Shown: piece after piece, positions 62,528-64,000 of the stretch
How the letters are laid out: every line of letters begins with the position of its first letter
Numbering within the stretch: position 1 is the first letter of the stretch
DNA from: Mycobacterium intermedium
GTDB taxonomy: Bacteria; Actinomycetota; Actinomycetes; Mycobacteriales; Mycobacteriaceae
Direction of reading: 5' to 3'
Assembly: GCF_002086275.1 (NCBI RefSeq)
Contig: NZ_MVHT01000007.1
Span: forward strand, 56,305 to 120,304
Length of the DNA stretch: 64,000 bases
Notes under the pieces: generated by a model
Told to the model about the DNA's origin: nothing
The model's database searches: none
Seen by the model: the letters and a program-made list of their open reading frames with translations, nothing else
Position numbers and translations under genes: made by a program

Positions 62528-64000
62528 TCAGGCAAAGAGGGCTTGGAGGGCGGTGATGTTCTCGGAAACCGCCTTCCCGATGACCAGGAGCTCGACGATG
62601 CCCGCGACGGTGGCCAATCCGACGTCGGCCGCCAGCGGGTAGCCGAGTGCGTTGATCAGGTTGCCCTTTGCGAGCTCGCTCAGGAACAGCTGGGCGTTGT
62701 ACAGCGGCAGTGTCGTGAGGAAGGACAAGGCGGTGTCCGCTGTGGGGAGGAGCACCGCGTAGTCGGTCGAGATGATCTCGGCTGTGGTGTTCACCAATTC
62801 TTCGGGTGTCGGCAGTTTGGCCACCGCGTTGACGAAGTCGACCGGCTGCGGCGGTATCAATGCGGGCACCGTGGGCGGATTCGCGGACAGGGATTGCAAC
62901 TCGAGGTTGAAGTCGTGGATGCCCTGCTGGGTCCCGGCGCTGAACGCTTCGACCAGGGTCTGCGGGCTGACCTCGGGGAACAAGCCGAACGTCGTCTGCA
63001 CGTCGGCGTAACTCGTGGAGTAGCCGTGGTAGGGGTCGCCGTAGCCGAGGTTGACGATCACTTCCAGGTTGGGCTCGATCAGGGCAGCGAGCGGCCTGCC
63101 GATGACGGGGATCGCCCGCAGCGGGGCAAGGAGCGGCAATTCCTCCGTCGGAATCATGTAGTAGTACGTCTTGCCGCCGTTTTCGTAGTAGCCGGGCGAG
63201 GTCTCCAACTGGATGGCGTTGGCCACTTGCGCCGGGGTCAGGTCCAGATACTTGGTGTGTACGGTCGCGATGCCGATGACCGCGTTGAGGTCGGAGATGA
63301 AATTGAGCGGGTAGCGCGGGAAGTCGGCGAAGCCGTCATACTCCTGCGTGTAAATGGCCGTGTTGTAGAGCGTGTCGGCCGGCGTCGCGCCGTAGAACGT
63401 CAGGCCCAGGGTGGGCAGGGTGAGGTTCGGGAAGCGCGAGAGCAAACCGCCGTTGGGGTTCATCTCATTGCCGACAAGTATGAAATTGAGCAGGTCTGTA
63501 TGCGGCGAACCCATGGCGGCGAGCTTGTACATCTCGATGGAGGAAATGATGGCGCTCTGGGAGTAGCCGAAAATGGTGGTGGACTCGCCGGCGGCGAATT
63601 GCGCTTGAATGTAGTTGTCGAGAATCGTGAGACCTTCGCTCACCGATTGATTCAGCGTCGAGCTCTTGACGCCCGTGATCGGGTACAACTGTTCGGGCGT
63701 GAACAGGGTCGTGAGAATCCCGTTCGCGTGGACGTACAGCTCGTTTGCATAGTGGACGTAGGCGGGGGACGGCTGGGGCACGCCGGTGGGTCCGATGAAG
63801 ACTGCGGTGTCCAGCGCCGGGAACGGCGGCGGCGGAACGGCGGCCGCAAACGCATTGGGAACCGCGGCCGCGCCCAATGCATCCTGCAGTGCAGTCACGG
63901 TCGCGAGTTCGGTTTGTACGTAAGCGTTTGCGGCCGCGGCCAAGGTCCGTTGGAACTGCGTCTGGAACGCCTCGACCTGGCCGACGACGGCCTGAAACTC
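62528..64000 (-). CDS. PE family protein with PE-PPE hydrolase domain, N-terminus beyond the window
   Basis: 491 codons are visible; the frame stays open at 64000. The first visible residues (FQTQFQRTLAAAANAYVQTE) are the end of a PE domain. The PE-PPE alpha/beta-hydrolase domain follows: FGYSQSAIISSIEMYKLA has the nucleophile Ser (GxSxS), FILVGNEMNPNGGLLSRFP is the typical second block, and YYMIPTEELPLLAPLRAIPVIG the third. Such proteins are secreted or surface esterases. The C-terminus ends in a hydrophobic Leu/Ala/Val stretch. In M. tuberculosis the position after nuoN holds PPE53, so this is a different gene. Confidence 0.88.
   Translation of the reverse strand, partial: EFQAVVGQVEAFQTQFQRTLAAAANAYVQTELATVTALQDALGAAAVPNAFAAAVPPPPFPALDTAVFIGPTGVPQPSPAYVHYANELYVHANGILTTLFTPEQLYPITGVKSSTLNQSVSEGLTILDNYIQAQFAAGESTTIFGYSQSAIISSIEMYKLAAMGSPHTDLLNFILVGNEMNPNGGLLSRFPNLTLPTLGLTFYGATPADTLYNTAIYTQEYDGFADFPRYPLNFISDLNAVIGIATVHTKYLDLTPAQVANAIQLETSPGYYENGGKTYYYMIPTEELPLLAPLRAIPVIGRPLAALIEPNLEVIVNLGYGDPYHGYSTSYADVQTTFGLFPEVSPQTLVEAFSAGTQQGIHDFNLELQSLSANPPTVPALIPPQPVDFVNAVAKLPTPEELVNTTAEIISTDYAVLLPTADTALSFLTTLPLYNAQLFLSELAKGNLINALGYPLAADVGLATVAGIVELLVIGKAVSENITALQALFA

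Overview
The window is high-GC actinobacterial DNA and almost certainly a Mycobacterium chromosome. It carries PPE and PE-PPE genes, a 14-gene nuo operon, and the gene order hisN - fadE24 - fadE23 - ... - fadB4 - ... - Rv3143-like - PPE52-like - nuoA-N, which I recognise from M. tuberculosis (Rv3137-Rv3158). Many genes overlap by ATGA or GTGA, and several appear to be leaderless; both are normal for mycobacteria. No rRNA, tRNA, CRISPR array, insertion sequence or phage gene was seen. No gap between genes exceeds 300 bases.

Region 1 (1-19365) is a dense lipid, terpenoid or steroid-type catabolic region. It contains two P450s, two acyl-CoA dehydrogenase alpha/beta pairs, three CaiB/BaiF CoA transferases (one a double-domain fusion), a thiolase-fold protein without the nucleophilic cysteine next to a DUF35 protein, two TIM-barrel amidohydrolases, an enoyl-CoA hydratase, an SDR and a Rieske oxygenase. 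One minus-strand operon (15510 to 8474) runs amidohydrolase, ACAD, ACAD, CoA transferase, DUF35, thiolase-like, with nearly every junction overlapping. A second minus-strand group (7103 to 775) runs two CoA transferases, VOC protein, P450 and an ACAD pair. The logic resembles mycobacterial sterol side-chain removal by an Ltp2/DUF35 retro-aldolase, but the substrate is unknown.

Region 2 (19362-23250) is conserved core: a small membrane protein, hisN, then fadE24-fadE23 behind a perfect 22-bp palindrome.

Region 3 (23319-32373) is an accessory aromatic meta-cleavage cluster around a TetR gene and a double palindromic operator. Rightward: flavin hydroxylase, C-C hydrolase, extradiol dioxygenase, amidohydrolase. 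Leftward: TetR, the C-terminal half only of an acylating acetaldehyde dehydrogenase, an intact 4-hydroxy-2-oxoacid aldolase, acetolactate decarboxylase and catabolic acetolactate synthase. Acetoin-type enzymes translationally coupled to a meta-cleavage aldolase are the most unusual combination here.

Region 4 (32402-44933) holds an acetyltransferase, an aldo/keto reductase, fadB4, and then a long rightward operon: homogentisate dioxygenase-like cupin, alpha/beta hydrolase, CoA transferase, HMG-CoA lyase-like enzyme, TetR, and a duplicated LvaA/LvaB-type module (APH-family kinase plus small DUF6285 protein) flanking an acyl-CoA dehydrogenase. LvaABC-type enzymes phosphorylate and then eliminate 4-hydroxyacyl-CoAs. 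The first kinase copy has lost key residues and may be a pseudokinase.

Region 5 (44945-64000) is conserved: a degenerate response-regulator-like protein, a PPE protein, NADH dehydrogenase I (nuoA-nuoN, A to N in order, mostly overlapping), and a PE-PPE-domain hydrolase cut by the right edge.
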